From NCBI RefSeq assembly GCF_000376885.1, contig NZ_AQXR01000011.1, positions 434,001 through 498,000 of the forward strand: a stretch of 64,000 nt of DNA. Reading direction: 5' to 3'. Under the pieces are notes generated by a model. The model did no database searches, was not told the DNA's origin, and worked only from the letters and a program-made list of their open reading frames with translations. Both the position numbers and the translations under genes were made by a program. This document shows positions 17,041 through 27,649 of the stretch, one piece after another (position 1 is the first letter of the stretch; each line of letters opens with the position of its first letter). This DNA comes from Alloscardovia criceti DSM 17774. GTDB lineage: Bacteria > Actinomycetota > Actinomycetes > Actinomycetales > Bifidobacteriaceae.

Positions 17041-18462
17041 CTACTCTGCGATAAGTTCCTTTACGGCTGCAATAATTGCCTGAAGCTGCATTTTTGCATC
17101 GCCAAACAACATTTGGGTATGAGGATCAAAATAAAGCTCATTTTCGATGCCCGCATAACCACGACCGCGGCCACGCTTAATAACCACCGTGCTCTGCGAC
17201 TTGTCCACATCCAGAATTGGCATACCTGACACTGCGGTTCCTGGCTTGCGCGCTGCTGGATTGGTGACGTCGTTTGCACCGACGACCAGGGACACCGATG
17301 TGGATGGGAATTGTGGATTGATATCATCCAAATCAATAAGCTGCTCGTAAGGCACATTCGCCTCAGCTAGCAACACATTCATATGACCTGGCATACGACC
17401 GGCCACCGGATGAATAGCATAGGAGACTTCAATGCCACGCGCCTCCAGTAACTGTCCCAAATCCGCCAGTTCACGCTGAGCCTGCGCCTGAGCTAGACCA
17501 AAGCCTGGTACAAAGACGACCTTATCTGCATACACGAGCTGCACAGCCACATCATCGGCCGTAGTTTCACGCATAGAGCCCTGAACGCTATCCCCCGCGC
17601 CTGCTGCAGCGCCGGTATCGCCAAATCCGCCCAAAAGCACAGACATCAATGGCCTATTCATCGCCTTTGCCATCAAGATAGACAGCGTTACGCCAGCCGA
17701 ACCCACGAGAGCACCGGCCACAATAAGCGCCACATTATCGATTGCCAAACCACTCATGGCTACGGCCGTACCCGTGCACGCATTGAGCACAGAAATCACC
17801 ACCGGCATATCCGCCCCGCCAATTGGCAATACAAACAGCACGCCGTAGACACATGCCAGCAACACCGTCAGGATGCTCCACAGCACGCGTGCCTCAGGCT
17901 GCACGCACAGCATAATGAAAGAGGCAAAAGTGGCCACAATCAGCACCACATTGATGATATTCTGCCCCTTCACGGCAATCGGCTTGCCCGGCACCACACC
18001 TTGAAGCTTCCCAGCCGCAATCAGCGATCCGGTAAAGGTCACAGCACCGATGATAACGCCCAAACCTGCAGTTATGAGCAACACTACATCCAGCTCAGCC
18101 ACAGGCGCAGTCAAAATATCGTTCAGTGCAACCAAAGCTGCCGCTCCACCACCCACGGTGTTAAATACGGAAACAAGCTGCGGCATATCGGTCATCTTGA
18201 CCTTCACCGCCGACCACACACCGGCCACAGCGCCCACGACAATGCCGACGACGAGCACAACAACAGCTGTCCTGCTTTCCACCCCTGTAAAAGCCATGTG
18301 GATAAAAGCCATAACAACGGCAATCACCATGCCCACCGCAGAAACGATATTGCCCTTACGCGCAGTTTTCGGTGAATTCATGTAGTGCAAACCCATAACG
18401 AAGAGCACTGCGCTGAGCACATACACGAACCATGTAATAATTTCCAAAGTATTCGTTGTCAT
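17041..18462 (-). CDS. pntB: NAD(P) transhydrogenase subunit beta
   Basis: 473 residues. The N-terminal half holds about nine membrane helices of the proton channel domain (dII). The C-terminal 175 residues are the NADP(H)-binding domain dIII, with VVGANDVTNPAA, KRGRGRGYAGIENELYF and HTQMLFGDA. With PntAA and PntAB it forms the membrane transhydrogenase that uses the proton gradient to reduce NADP+ with NADH. It starts 2 bp after the pntAB stop, so it is translationally coupled. Confidence 0.96.
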   Translation of the reverse strand: MTTNTLEIITWFVYVLSAVLFVMGLHYMNSPKTARKGNIVSAVGMVIAVVMAFIHMAFTGVESRTAVVVLVVGIVVGAVAGVWSAVKVKMTDMPQLVSVFNTVGGGAAALVALNDILTAPVAELDVVLLITAGLGVIIGAVTFTGSLIAAGKLQGVVPGKPIAVKGQNIINVVLIVATFASFIMLCVQPEARVLWSILTVLLACVYGVLFVLPIGGADMPVVISVLNACTGTAVAMSGLAIDNVALIVAGALVGSAGVTLSILMAKAMNRPLMSVLLGGFGDTGAAAGAGDSVQGSMRETTADDVAVQLVYADKVVFVPGFGLAQAQAQRELADLGQLLEARGIEVSYAIHPVAGRMPGHMNVLLAEANVPYEQLIDLDDINPQFPSTSVSLVVGANDVTNPAARKPGTAVSGMPILDVDKSQSTVVIKRGRGRGYAGIENELYFDPHTQMLFGDAKMQLQAIIAAVKELIAE

Positions 18463-18464
18463 TC

Positions 18465-18809
18465 TTACTTGCCGCCCTCTTCAGAGTTATCAGAGTTATC
18501 CTTCGCCTGTGATTTCGCCTTATCCTCCTTTTTCGAGGATTTAAACATTTCCAGCATGCGATCGGTGACGACATAGCCACCCACCACATTCATGGTGCCG
18601 AGCACTGCAGCGAGGAAAATAAACACATATGCAAGCGGTGAATTGGCGTGAGCAGCCACGATAACCACACCCACGATAATGATGCCGTGAATAGAGTTGG
18701 CGCCGGACATCAACGGCGTGTGTAACGTGGCAGGCACTTTACCGATAACTTCCACGCCGATGAGCAAGGCAAGAATAAACAGAGTAATTGCTATGACAAG
18801 ACTTGGCAT
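18465..18809 (-). CDS. pntAB: NAD(P) transhydrogenase subunit alpha, membrane part
   Basis: 114 residues with three membrane helices and a C-terminal SSKKEDKAKSQ charged tail. It corresponds to the C-terminal membrane domain of E. coli PntA, here a separate polypeptide as in many bacteria with the split form. The start overlaps the stop of pntAA by one base (TAATG), so translation is coupled. Confidence 0.93.
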   Translation of the reverse strand: MPSLVIAITLFILALLIGVEVIGKVPATLHTPLMSGANSIHGIIIVGVVIVAAHANSPLAYVFIFLAAVLGTMNVVGGYVVTDRMLEMFKSSKKEDKAKSQAKDNSDNSEEGGK

Positions 18810-19978
18810 TAGTTCTCTCCCTGATTGACAAGATTCGTGCCGTTATGGGTAACCACCATGGCGGCGTCAATTTCATCATTGGTATCCACATTCAAGACCG
18901 CGGAAGATGCAGCCTCCTCAGGAGTGCGCAGGAAATGGAGCACCGTGTCGGCAAGATTTCGCGAAATTTGTTCGGAAGCTGTAACCGGAACCTCACTGGC
19001 CAGATACGGCATACCTAAAATACGCACACCACGTTCGGTGGTCACCGTTTCATTTGGCTGTGAACCTTCTACATTGCCACCGAAGGAGCTGGAGGCGCAG
19101 TCCACAATCACGGCGCCGCGCTTCATGCCGTCCACACCTGCAGCCGTGAGTAGCAAAGGTGGCTTGCGTCCAGGCACCTGAGCGGTGGTAATGATGACAT
19201 CAAACTCAGCAGCTTTCGCATCCACGGCAGCCTGCTGAGCAGCTCTTTCCTCCTGGGACAGCTCGCGCGCATAACCGCCCTCACCTTGTCCAGCAGAAAA
19301 ATCCAGTCCCAAATCTAGGAACTTTGCACCCAAAGACTCCACTTCGCTTTGAGCCGCCGGCCTCACATCATAAGCGGTAACGACAGCGCCCAAGCGCTTT
19401 GCCGTTCCGATGGCTTGTAAGCCTGCAATGCCTGCACCCAACACGAGCACCTTGGCCGGACGGATGGTGCCGGCAGCCGTGGTCATCATAGGGAAAAAAG
19501 ACCCATATGCATCAGCAGCCTTCAATACCGCCTTATACCCCGTAACGGAATTCTGCGAGGTCATCTCATCCATGGACTGCGCCGAAGATAATTGACGCGG
19601 CAACCTTTCCATCGCCACAGCCGTCAATTGCCCACGAGTTAGCGTACCCACATAATCGTTGTCCGTAAAAGAATTCAGCGCACCGAAGACCCACGTGCCC
19701 GGTGTCAACGCCTCCACAACCTCGGCAGAAGGCCTGCCCACAAAACCCAAGGCCTGCGCGCGCGACAACACCTCATCGCGGGTGGTAACCGTTGCGCCCG
19801 CTTTGACATAATCATCATCGCTGAAAAATGCATCCTCGCCTGCCTGGCTTTCAATCAGCGTTGCCACGCCACTGCGTTTGAGGCGAGTCACAATATCTGG
19901 CGTCAGCGCAGTCCTCTTCTCATTTTCAGACCGTTCTGAAATAACGCCATACGTGAGAATTATCTCTTTCTCCGCCAT
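18809..19978 (-). CDS. pntAA: NAD(P) transhydrogenase subunit alpha, NAD-binding part
   Basis: 389 residues, the soluble NAD(H)-binding domain dI. The N-terminus resembles alanine dehydrogenase (SENEKRTALTPDIV), and the Rossmann motif VLGAGIAGLQAIGTAKRLGA lies near residue 176. RPAAQSEVESLGAKFL is typical. It is first in the three-gene operon, and the ATG follows an ideal AAGGAGGA site. Confidence 0.95.
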   Translation of the reverse strand: MAEKEIILTYGVISERSENEKRTALTPDIVTRLKRSGVATLIESQAGEDAFFSDDDYVKAGATVTTRDEVLSRAQALGFVGRPSAEVVEALTPGTWVFGALNSFTDNDYVGTLTRGQLTAVAMERLPRQLSSAQSMDEMTSQNSVTGYKAVLKAADAYGSFFPMMTTAAGTIRPAKVLVLGAGIAGLQAIGTAKRLGAVVTAYDVRPAAQSEVESLGAKFLDLGLDFSAGQGEGGYARELSQEERAAQQAAVDAKAAEFDVIITTAQVPGRKPPLLLTAAGVDGMKRGAVIVDCASSSFGGNVEGSQPNETVTTERGVRILGMPYLASEVPVTASEQISRNLADTVLHFLRTPEEAASSAVLNVDTNDEIDAAMVVTHNGTNLVNQGEN

Positions 19979-20340
19979 GAGTCCTCCTTAACTCATGTAG
20001 CCATTCACTTTTGTACGTATACCGCTCCCGCAGGCATGAAGCAAACAAAAGTACAGAAATTATCTTTCAACTCCATGACTATGTCAGCGACAAACGCTTA
20101 CACTCGTAAGTGTAGCGGCGAGACCTTACTAAGCGCCTATTTTCAGGCGAATAATTCCACCACGTGGGACTCTACACTGCGCCCAGATCGTATAATTCGT
20201 GCACAATCCCTGAGCAATCCCCACTCACGATGCGTAAGATTCGAGTGTCAAAATTATGCGTGCATTCTTCGCAAATTTGTTCGGCTCATCCATTGCCCGC
20301 CGTAAACTATTACTATCTATTCGTTAGAGAGAGGAATCAT
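19979..20340. other. Divergent intergenic region pntAA/fadD-like gene
   Basis: No gene is supported in these 362 bp. The region must hold both divergent promoters. A small inverted repeat, CGCTTACACT/AGTGTAGCG, lies at 20095-20117. The open frame reaching back to 20164 has no ribosome-binding site. Confidence 0.5.
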
Positions 20341-22371
20341 ATGGGCGTTCTTGACTCGGTATCTACAGCATTTAAACGTTCCGTTGAATCTGTGAAAAGT
20401 ACATTAGACTCTGTTACGTCATCGTCAGAAACTGAGCAGCACGTTACATTTGGAACTCCTACAGCTTTTGATAAGTCCGCATTTAGTGAGCCGCGTATCA
20501 TGAATTGGTCGACTCCTGAGTTCCCAACAACGACTTTTATTGACCCTGAAACAGGCCTTTTGACCACCACCACCGAGGGTGTGCGCAGTATTCCAGACGA
20601 TATGAATATGTATCATCTGTACGAAACGCGCGCTCGCGAAATGGGTGATGAGATCCTGTACACCTTTAAGCGCAACGGTGAATGGGTAAATCGCACCGCA
20701 AATCAGGTCTTGTCTGATATTCGCAATACGGCTAAGGGTTTGATGAAGCGCGGCATTAAGAAAGGCGACGGCATTGCATTTATGTGTCAGACCTCCTATG
20801 AATGGAATGTGTTTGATGCTGCTGCGTTAGCCGTCGGTGCTGTGCTGGCAACGGTGTATGACACGGATTCTGCTGAGCAAATTCGCGCTATCGTCAACAA
20901 TTCCGATGCAATTCTTTTGGTTACGCAAACCAAGGATATGTACAAGAAGGCAGATGGCGCCATTGAGGCTTGTCCAACGTTGAAGTCGGTCCTGTGCTTC
21001 GAAAATGGCGCATTAGAAGGTCTGCAGGCATATGGTCATTCCGTGTCGGACGATGAATTGGACGCGCGTATCGCCACGGTGAAGAAGAACGATTTGTGCT
21101 CTATTGTGTACACGTCCGGTTCTACTTCTGCGCCAAAGGGCGTAGAGATGACTCACGCCAATTACTTGTCCTTTGCTTTGAATTTGCGCGCATTTATGCC
21201 AGATTTGCTGGAGGACAGCAACAACACGGTGTTGATGTTCCTACCACAGGCTCATAGCTTCGCACGCGCTATCAACTACGGCGTGGTGTACAGTCATATT
21301 CATATCTATATCGCCACCGGCATTAGCACACTCCTGCAAGATCTTGCAGTGGCTCGACCAAGCGTGATGATTGGCGTGCCACGTGTATTTGAAAAGGTGT
21401 ATAACGCCGCTTCGCAGAAGGCTGGTCGCGGCTTCCAAGGTCATATTTTCAACGCTGCCGCAAATGCTGCGCGTGATTATATGAATCAGATTTCTGAAAT
21501 CGGCCATGCTAGTGCCTTGTCCACTGCACGTCGTGCTGCCTTTGATCCTATGGTGTACTCCTCGTTGCGTCAGGCATTGGGTGGCCGTGCGAAGTGGTTG
21601 GTCTGCGGTGGTGCTCCTTTGGACCCACAGCTGCTCTCCTTCTTCCGTGGTGCAGGATTACCGGTGTATGAAGGCTACGGTTTGACGGAAACCACTGCCC
21701 CATGCGCATTCACGCCTTTGGGCGTGCCATTCCACGCCGGTTCCGTGGGCATTGCATTCCCTGGTTTCACGATTCGTCTAGCTGAGGATGGCGAAATTCA
21801 GGTCAAGGGTGTGGGTTGCTTTAGCAAGTATCACAAGAATGAAGAAGCCACACGCGATAGTTTCACCGAGGATGGTTGGATTGCCACCGGCGATTTGGGC
21901 GCATTGACGCCAGAAGGTTTGCTGTACATTACCGGTCGTAAGAAGGATTTGATTATCACCGCTGGTGGTAAGAATGTTTCTCCTTCTCCAATCGAAGCCT
22001 CGATTAAGCGTTGTGCCCTCGTTTCGCAGGCTCTGGTCTTGGGTGATAAGCGTCCATTCATTTCTGCTCTGATTACTTTGGATAAGAGCGCCGTTAGCAA
22101 ATGGGTGGAGCAAGAAGGTCTCGATACGTCTATGACGATGGAAGAGATGGCGAATAATGCCGCTATCCGTTCCGAAATTCAGAAGTATGTGGATTTGGCA
22201 AATCAGGGTGTTTCTCGTGCAGAATCTGTGCGTAAGTTCATCATTTTGCCGGAAGACTTTACTCAGGATAATGGATTGCTGACTGCATCCATGAAGGTAA
22301 TTCGTCCGAAGGTGTTGGCACGCTACCAGAACCTGCTGGATACGCAAATGTATAAGCCGCGCAAGAAATAA
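20341..22371 (+). CDS. Long-chain fatty acid-CoA ligase (AMP-forming)
   Basis: 676 residues of the adenylate-forming family. The AMP motif YTSGSTSAPKGVEMTH lies near residue 260, the YEGYGLTETTA motif near 443 and the hinge/catalytic segment TGDLGALTPEGLLYITGRKKDLII near 515. It activates fatty acids to acyl-CoA at the cytoplasmic side. The ATG at 20341 follows GAGAGGA; the longer open frame lacks support. The first 50 residues are Ser/Thr-rich and not part of the domain. It is monocistronic and ends at a bidirectional terminator. Confidence 0.92.
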   Translation: MGVLDSVSTAFKRSVESVKSTLDSVTSSSETEQHVTFGTPTAFDKSAFSEPRIMNWSTPEFPTTTFIDPETGLLTTTTEGVRSIPDDMNMYHLYETRAREMGDEILYTFKRNGEWVNRTANQVLSDIRNTAKGLMKRGIKKGDGIAFMCQTSYEWNVFDAAALAVGAVLATVYDTDSAEQIRAIVNNSDAILLVTQTKDMYKKADGAIEACPTLKSVLCFENGALEGLQAYGHSVSDDELDARIATVKKNDLCSIVYTSGSTSAPKGVEMTHANYLSFALNLRAFMPDLLEDSNNTVLMFLPQAHSFARAINYGVVYSHIHIYIATGISTLLQDLAVARPSVMIGVPRVFEKVYNAASQKAGRGFQGHIFNAAANAARDYMNQISEIGHASALSTARRAAFDPMVYSSLRQALGGRAKWLVCGGAPLDPQLLSFFRGAGLPVYEGYGLTETTAPCAFTPLGVPFHAGSVGIAFPGFTIRLAEDGEIQVKGVGCFSKYHKNEEATRDSFTEDGWIATGDLGALTPEGLLYITGRKKDLIITAGGKNVSPSPIEASIKRCALVSQALVLGDKRPFISALITLDKSAVSKWVEQEGLDTSMTMEEMANNAAIRSEIQKYVDLANQGVSRAESVRKFIILPEDFTQDNGLLTASMKVIRPKVLARYQNLLDTQMYKPRKK

Positions 22372-22409
22372 GGCGCATTATCTGGGCCATTTAAACGCAC
22401 AATATAAGA

Positions 22410-22455
22410 AAATCCGGAAGCATGCACAGTTGTGAGCTTCCGGATTTCCGTTTTT
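22410..22455. terminator. Bidirectional terminator between the acyl-CoA ligase and Gfo/Idh genes
   Basis: Twelve-bp arms AAATCCGGAAGC and GCTTCCGGATTT with a 14-nt loop. TTTTT follows on the plus strand and TTTTC on the minus strand. It serves convergent genes. Confidence 0.85.
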
Positions 22456-22497
22456 GGATAACGTTGTGTGTTCAGCCAACAAGCAACTCATGAGCAC

Positions 22498-23505
22498 TTA
22501 CTGCTCAAATGGATACTTCATGCCCCACTGCTCGCGAATCTGATCCATAATTTCCACCATACGCAGGCTTTCCGCATGCGGCATAGCTTCTGGTTCGATC
22601 TCATTTCGGGCGATTGCATTCATCACAGCATCCACCTGATATTCAAAGCCGGTGATTTGTTCTGGAATTTCTGGATGCTCGATGACTTCATAGGCCTTGT
22701 TCAGTACCTGGATATCTTCCGGATTATTGACATTTTCAATGCGAATCAGGCCCTTCGTGCCACGAATTAAGCCTAGGCGATCTCCCACTTCCCAGTAAGA
22801 AGCTGTGAAATTACCCATTGTGTGATCGTCAAACCACAAAGTGGTCTGAGACAGTTCATCCGTACCTGTGTCGGACATGCGAGCAGAGGATACGATTTTT
22901 TCTACGTTGCCAGGCATAAACATAGAAATGAAATTCAATGGATAAATGCCCACATCCAGCAAAGCGCCGCCCGCCAAATCCGGGTTAATCATACGTTCCT
23001 TGGTCATCATTGGGTAAGACAGGTTACCACTGATAGAGGTGATATCACCGATAACGCCTGAATCGATAATATCTTGAATAATCTTGCGCGATGGCTCATA
23101 ACGCGTCCAAATGGCTTCGGCACAGGTCAGACCCGTTTCCTCAGACTTGGCAATAACCGCACGCGCTTCTTCGGCATTAACCGTAAATGGCTTTTCAACG
23201 AGTACATGTTTACCCGCTTCCATGCACATAATGGCCTGCTGAGCATGGAAAGTATGCGGCGTAGCCACGTAGACGACGTCTACATCCGGATCGTCTAGTA
23301 ACTCTTCGTAGGAGCCATATGCTACTTCAACGCCGTACTCGTCTGCGAATTCCTGAGCACGCTCTTGCGAATTGCGTGTAGCAACTGCATACAGCTTGAT
23401 CTTTCCGGCCCATCGCTCATCTTTTTCCATACCTGCTACGGTTTTCGCCATTTTAATGGCAATATGTCCTGCTCCAAGAATGGCAAAATTAGTGGTGAAC
23501 GCCAT
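22498..23505 (-). CDS. Gfo/Idh/MocA family oxidoreductase
   Basis: 335 residues. An N-terminal Rossmann fold begins FAILGAGHIAIKMAKTV. The family motif EKPFTVNAEEARAVI lies near residue 98, followed by the C-terminal alpha/beta domain. Members oxidise sugars, inositols or dihydrodiols with NAD(P). The segment GGALLDVGIYPLNFISMF is typical of the GFO_IDH_MocA C-domain. The substrate cannot be assigned. It is monocistronic, and GGAGAGGACA precedes the ATG. Confidence 0.9.
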   Translation of the reverse strand: MAFTTNFAILGAGHIAIKMAKTVAGMEKDERWAGKIKLYAVATRNSQERAQEFADEYGVEVAYGSYEELLDDPDVDVVYVATPHTFHAQQAIMCMEAGKHVLVEKPFTVNAEEARAVIAKSEETGLTCAEAIWTRYEPSRKIIQDIIDSGVIGDITSISGNLSYPMMTKERMINPDLAGGALLDVGIYPLNFISMFMPGNVEKIVSSARMSDTGTDELSQTTLWFDDHTMGNFTASYWEVGDRLGLIRGTKGLIRIENVNNPEDIQVLNKAYEVIEHPEIPEQITGFEYQVDAVMNAIARNEIEPEAMPHAESLRMVEIMDQIREQWGMKYPFEQ

Positions 23506-23574
23506 TGTCCTCTCCTTTGTTCGATGGTTGATAGTTATAAAATTTCTGAGTATGCGAGAAATCTGCTGTACTTT

Positions 23575-24534
23575 TTATGCCGCTTCAAACCCTAAACGTT
23601 CGAGTTTCTTTGGATCTGACTGCCAACCCTTGGCAATTTTGACATGCAAAGACAGCGTAGACTTCATACCCACGATACGATTAATCGGTGTACGGAGTTT
23701 CTTTTTCACGCGTACAAGATTTTCTGCGCCTTTGCCTAAGATAATTGGCTTCTGGCTGGAACGTTCAATGTAAATGGAGGCATACACTTGGGCACGGCCC
23801 ACGCCTTCGGATGCTTCATCCTCTTCGGGATACTCAATAGAATCCACGGTTACGGCCAAGGAATGCGGCAATTCATCGTCCAGCTGCTCGAGGAAGGCAC
23901 CGCGAATGAGCTCCGCGATAGTATCTTCAGCACCCTCTTCGCTGATCTGCTCCGTTGGGTACATTTGTGGGCCTTCCGGCATGAGCTGGGCAAATACGGC
24001 GCGTACCTCGTCCACATTGTCATGTTCCAACGCAGATACAGGCACGATTTCGGAGAAATTGCCAAATTCTTCCATGCCAATAAGCTTGTCGATAAGCTCA
24101 TTTCGGCTCAGCCCGTCGATTTTTGTGAGTACGCCCACGACTGGCTTGGTCCATTCCCATTCGCCGTTTGCGTTCTTCTTGGAGAAGTTAGAACGCAAAC
24201 GGCTCAAAATTCTACGGTCTCCGGGCCCGATTTCTTGATCGGCTGGGAGCAAGAAGGCGATGGCATCGCAATCAGACAAGGATGCGTCTACCATATCGTT
24301 CAGGCGTTGCCCCAGCAATGTGCGGGGACGGTGGATGCCCGGCGTATCTACCAATACGATTTGGAAATCGTCCGTGGTTAAGATGGCTCGAATGACTTTA
24401 CGTGTCGTTTCAGGACGAGAGGACGTAATGGCAATCTGAGTACCCATAAGGGCATTAATTAAGGTCGATTTGCCCACATTTGGGCGGCCAACTACGGCTA
24501 CAAATCCTGAACGATACGTTTTTTTGTCAGTCAT
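23575..24534 (-). CDS. era: GTPase Era
   Basis: 319 residues. GTPase motifs GRPNVGKST (G1), DTPGIHRP (G3) and LTKID (G4) are followed by a C-terminal KH domain (IYIERSSQKPIILGKGAENL). Era binds 16S rRNA and is needed for 30S assembly. It is the last gene of HIT-phoH-ybeY-corC-era, a conserved order in Actinobacteria, and starts 9 bp after the corC stop. Confidence 0.96.
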   Translation of the reverse strand: MTDKKTYRSGFVAVVGRPNVGKSTLINALMGTQIAITSSRPETTRKVIRAILTTDDFQIVLVDTPGIHRPRTLLGQRLNDMVDASLSDCDAIAFLLPADQEIGPGDRRILSRLRSNFSKKNANGEWEWTKPVVGVLTKIDGLSRNELIDKLIGMEEFGNFSEIVPVSALEHDNVDEVRAVFAQLMPEGPQMYPTEQISEEGAEDTIAELIRGAFLEQLDDELPHSLAVTVDSIEYPEEDEASEGVGRAQVYASIYIERSSQKPIILGKGAENLVRVKKKLRTPINRIVGMKSTLSLHVKIAKGWQSDPKKLERLGFEAA

Positions 24535-24543
24535 TCACTATCC

Positions 24544-25899
24544 TCAAGCTTCCTCTTGTGCTGAATCTGCCGACTCAGCGTCATCTTGTTCGATTGTATC
24601 AGCACTACGGTGGATTTCTATGGTAGAGACTTTCTTTCTTCTCCCCGCTGTATCTACGGCAATTAAGTCCAGACCTCGAGTTTGCGCACGCGAACCCACA
24701 ATTGGTACCCGTCCTAATGCCTTTGTCAGCAGGCCATAAGCCGTATCCACATCATTTTCATCGAGGTCAATTTCGAAAAGTTCCTCAATTTCGGTAATAG
24801 AGGTACGCGCTGGTACACGCCAACCGCCGTCATCCATGCGTTCAGGCTCTTTGCGTTGCACACGATCGTGCTCATCTTCCATCTCGCCTACGATTTGTTC
24901 GAGCGCATCTTCGATGGTAACCATGCCCGCGATGCCGCCATATTCGTCCACGACAATCGCTACGTGCTGGCGATTGGTTTGCATGTCATGGAATAAATCA
25001 TCCACAGGCTTGGATTCCGGTACGAGCATCGGTTCGCGCATAATCGTATCTACACGGCGCTTGAGAGCCGCTGGATTAAAGGCGGTTGCACGCACGGCAT
25101 CCTTTAAATATGCAATGCCCACCAAATCATCGATGGACTCACCCGTAACGGGCACGCGGGAAAAGCCTGACCTCGAGCAGTCCTTGAGCATGTCGCTCAA
25201 CGTCGTATGTTTTTCCAGTGAAAACATATCCGTGCGCGGAACCATAATTTCACGCGTCAGTGTATCGCTCAAAATCAGCACGTTGCGCATCATTTCAGAA
25301 ATCTCTGGGTCAAACATCTGCGCTTCGATGAGGCGGTCGATGGTTGCCCGCGCCTGCTCATGGTGAATTTGTTCTAATTCTTCCTCATCAGAGAGCGCCG
25401 TCAGCTGCTTGCGATCGACTTCGAAACGTGGGAGCAAATGCATAGCAAAGTCGATGAAGGAACTGTATCGCAGCAAAATATTGACCGACTGCTGATTTGA
25501 GGAACGTGGGGAAACCAGAACGGCGATAGCAGCACTGAAAATGGCCACGGCCACACCAATCACAATTTGCGCCCACATAGGTATGCCATATACACCCGTG
25601 GCAATTGCGACAAAAGCGCCAATCAGCACATTGGAAACAACGCGCCAAAATGTGCAGGCCAGTACGGCTCGTTGACGTTGAAAAATCACGCTTTGTGCGT
25701 GACGAATTCTGCTAATCGATCGCTGACGGACGTAAACAGATTCTTCATTTGTGCGCACATCCAGCATGAGATTGTTTAAATTCGAACGCGTTACGCGCGA
25801 AATAGCCGTTTCGCTGGATGCCAAAATAAGCGAAAACCACAGTAAAGCAGCCGAAATTATGTATAAAATGATGACAAAAATTAGCGTGGAAATATCCAT
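24544..25899 (-). CDS. CNNM/CorC-type hemolysin-like membrane protein
   Basis: 451 residues. An N-terminal DUF21 membrane domain has about four helices. Two CBS domains lie around residues 205-335 (MVPRTDMFSLEK, IVVDEYGGIAGMVTIED), followed by a CorC_HlyC domain at about 345-430. Family members are linked to magnesium or cobalt export. The acidic C-terminal tail is outside the domain. Its ATG overlaps the ybeY stop by one base. Confidence 0.92.
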   Translation of the reverse strand: MDISTLIFVIILYIISAALLWFSLILASSETAISRVTRSNLNNLMLDVRTNEESVYVRQRSISRIRHAQSVIFQRQRAVLACTFWRVVSNVLIGAFVAIATGVYGIPMWAQIVIGVAVAIFSAAIAVLVSPRSSNQQSVNILLRYSSFIDFAMHLLPRFEVDRKQLTALSDEEELEQIHHEQARATIDRLIEAQMFDPEISEMMRNVLILSDTLTREIMVPRTDMFSLEKHTTLSDMLKDCSRSGFSRVPVTGESIDDLVGIAYLKDAVRATAFNPAALKRRVDTIMREPMLVPESKPVDDLFHDMQTNRQHVAIVVDEYGGIAGMVTIEDALEQIVGEMEDEHDRVQRKEPERMDDGGWRVPARTSITEIEELFEIDLDENDVDTAYGLLTKALGRVPIVGSRAQTRGLDLIAVDTAGRRKKVSTIEIHRSADTIEQDDAESADSAQEEA

Positions 25900-26411
25900 T
25901 ATTGATGGTCCTGCTCGAATTTTTCAGATAATGCTCGTGGAAGCACTTCCTGTAAGGTTCCTGGACGCGCTGCGAGGAAAGTGAGTAAAAGCTGGCGTTG
26001 CAGTGCAAACATCTCGCGCTCTTGCTCTTTCTCACCATGGTCAAAGCCCACTAAATGAAGGCAGCCGTGAATGGTCAGGAGAAGCAATTCCTCGATCGTC
26101 GAATGTCCTGCACTCTGTGCCTGAATTGCCGCCACCGCTGGGCAGAGCACAATATCTCCCAAGACGCCTTCCACATCCACTGTGCCATCCGATGGCCGTA
26201 GCTCGTCCATCGGAAAACTCATGACGTCTGTTGGGCCTTCCAAATTCATCCAGCGCAGATGCAATTCTTCCATAGCATCCGGCTCATTAAATATAATCGT
26301 CAGATCACTGTGCACGCTGATGTTCATTTGATCCATAATCCACAGGCCGAGATCAGAAAAAACGAGCGGGTCTACTGTCCATTCACTTTCGTTGAGAATA
26401 TCTACGCTCAT
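25899..26411 (-). CDS. ybeY: Endoribonuclease YbeY
   Basis: 170 residues. The zinc-binding motif [11 protein letters not shown] lies near residue 115, with DVMSFPMDE earlier, both diagnostic. YbeY takes part in 16S rRNA 3'-end maturation and ribosome quality control. It sits between phoH and corC with 3-bp and overlapping junctions, so it is clearly part of the operon. Confidence 0.96.
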   Translation of the reverse strand: MSVDILNESEWTVDPLVFSDLGLWIMDQMNISVHSDLTIIFNEPDAMEELHLRWMNLEGPTDVMSFPMDELRPSDGTVDVEGVLGDIVLCPAVAAIQAQSAGHSTIEELLLLTIHGCLHLVGFDHGEKEQEREMFALQRQLLLTFLAARPGTLQEVLPRALSEKFEQDHQ

Positions 26412-26414
26412 GCT

Positions 26415-27644
26415 TTACTTCGCTTTTCCTTGAGACTTTTTGTGGGAATCCTCAGATTTGGCGTGTTTCTTGTGCTTGATGCGTTTGGAATGTGCGGTAT
26501 CGCCCTCTTGGGCGGATTGATTTTCGGGACTTTCACTAACGTCACGATTGAGTTTCGCCTGATACGTGTCGTAGGCTGAAACAATGCGACCCACCAAGTT
26601 ATGGCGCACCACATCGTCCACGCCCAAATGGACGAAGGCGATATCATCGATGGATCCAAGTACGCGTTCGATGGTGAGTAAACCAGATCTTTTCACCGCA
26701 AAATCCACTTGAGTGACGTCACCAGTGATGACCATACGCGTATTGAAACCGAGGCGTGTGAGGAACATTTTCATCTGCTCCGGCGAGGTATTTTGTGCCT
26801 CATCGAGGATGACATAAGCATCGTTCAGCGTGCGGCCGCGCATATAAGCCAGTGGCGCGACTTCGATAGTACCGTCTGCAATGTAGCGCTGCATGCGTTC
26901 ATTGCCGAGCATATCGGAAAGTGCATCGTAAAGGGGGCGCAAATATGGATCGACCTTTTCTGTCAGTGTGCCCGGTAGGAACCCTAGATTTTCACCGGCT
27001 TCCACGGCTGGGCGTGTCAGAATAATGCGGCGAATAGCACCATCTTCAAAGGCGCGGACGGCTTTGGCCACAGCCAAATAGGTTTTACCCGTACCTGCAG
27101 GACCAATGCCGAAGGTGATGGTATGTGTTTCTATAGCATTGATATAGTCCACCTGACCGGCTGTTTTGGCGCGCACCGGAATACCATGAGCCATGGTAAT
27201 CACGCGCGGCACGCGGTGCCCGCCCAGTGTGGAACTCGTGCCGGATACGGAGGAACCCATATCGGACTCCGTGTGCGCACGACCCACGAAATGAGGGCGC
27301 TCATCGGTAAAGCGTGGGGTGCCCGGCTTAATCTTTCTTTCCTTGCGGTCCGCTTTCTGACTAAGCCTATTGGAGAGTAAGCGTTCTACATCATCGGGTG
27401 CTAAAGGACTCGTGTACGCCGTATCGATGAGTTCTTGCAAAAATTCTTGAGCGGCAAGTGCATCAGCTTCCGTTTTTGTTGAGCCGGAAACAATGGCAAT
27501 CGTATTTCCCCGAACCACAAAGGTCAGCTCAGAAAAGGCCCTTTCGATGAGGCGAATATTGCGGTCTTCAGGTCCGAAAACGCTCACAGGATTGAGTTTT
27601 TCGTCAATGGTTACGGTACGTGTGGTGGTGCCAGTATGTGCCAA
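26415..27644 (-). CDS. phoH: PhoH family ATPase
   Basis: 409 residues. The PhoH P-loop domain has [19 protein letters not shown] near residue 180 and [15 protein letters not shown] near 255, with an N-terminal KH-like region. The function is probably RNA-related ATPase activity. The start is taken as TTG at 27642-27644, because GGGGGAG lies at ideal distance and the next residues ([14 protein letters not shown]) look native. The longer frame would overlap the HIT gene. The C-terminus is Lys/His/Ser-rich. Confidence 0.88.
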   Translation of the reverse strand: MAHTGTTTRTVTIDEKLNPVSVFGPEDRNIRLIERAFSELTFVVRGNTIAIVSGSTKTEADALAAQEFLQELIDTAYTSPLAPDDVERLLSNRLSQKADRKERKIKPGTPRFTDERPHFVGRAHTESDMGSSVSGTSSTLGGHRVPRVITMAHGIPVRAKTAGQVDYINAIETHTITFGIGPAGTGKTYLAVAKAVRAFEDGAIRRIILTRPAVEAGENLGFLPGTLTEKVDPYLRPLYDALSDMLGNERMQRYIADGTIEVAPLAYMRGRTLNDAYVILDEAQNTSPEQMKMFLTRLGFNTRMVITGDVTQVDFAVKRSGLLTIERVLGSIDDIAFVHLGVDDVVRHNLVGRIVSAYDTYQAKLNRDVSESPENQSAQEGDTAHSKRIKHKKHAKSEDSHKKSQGKAK

Positions 27645-27649
27645 AGGTT

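Noticed and set aside
20164..20340. N-terminal extension of the acyl-CoA ligase
   Set aside because: No ribosome-binding site and non-conserved sequence; the ATG at 20341 has a good site.
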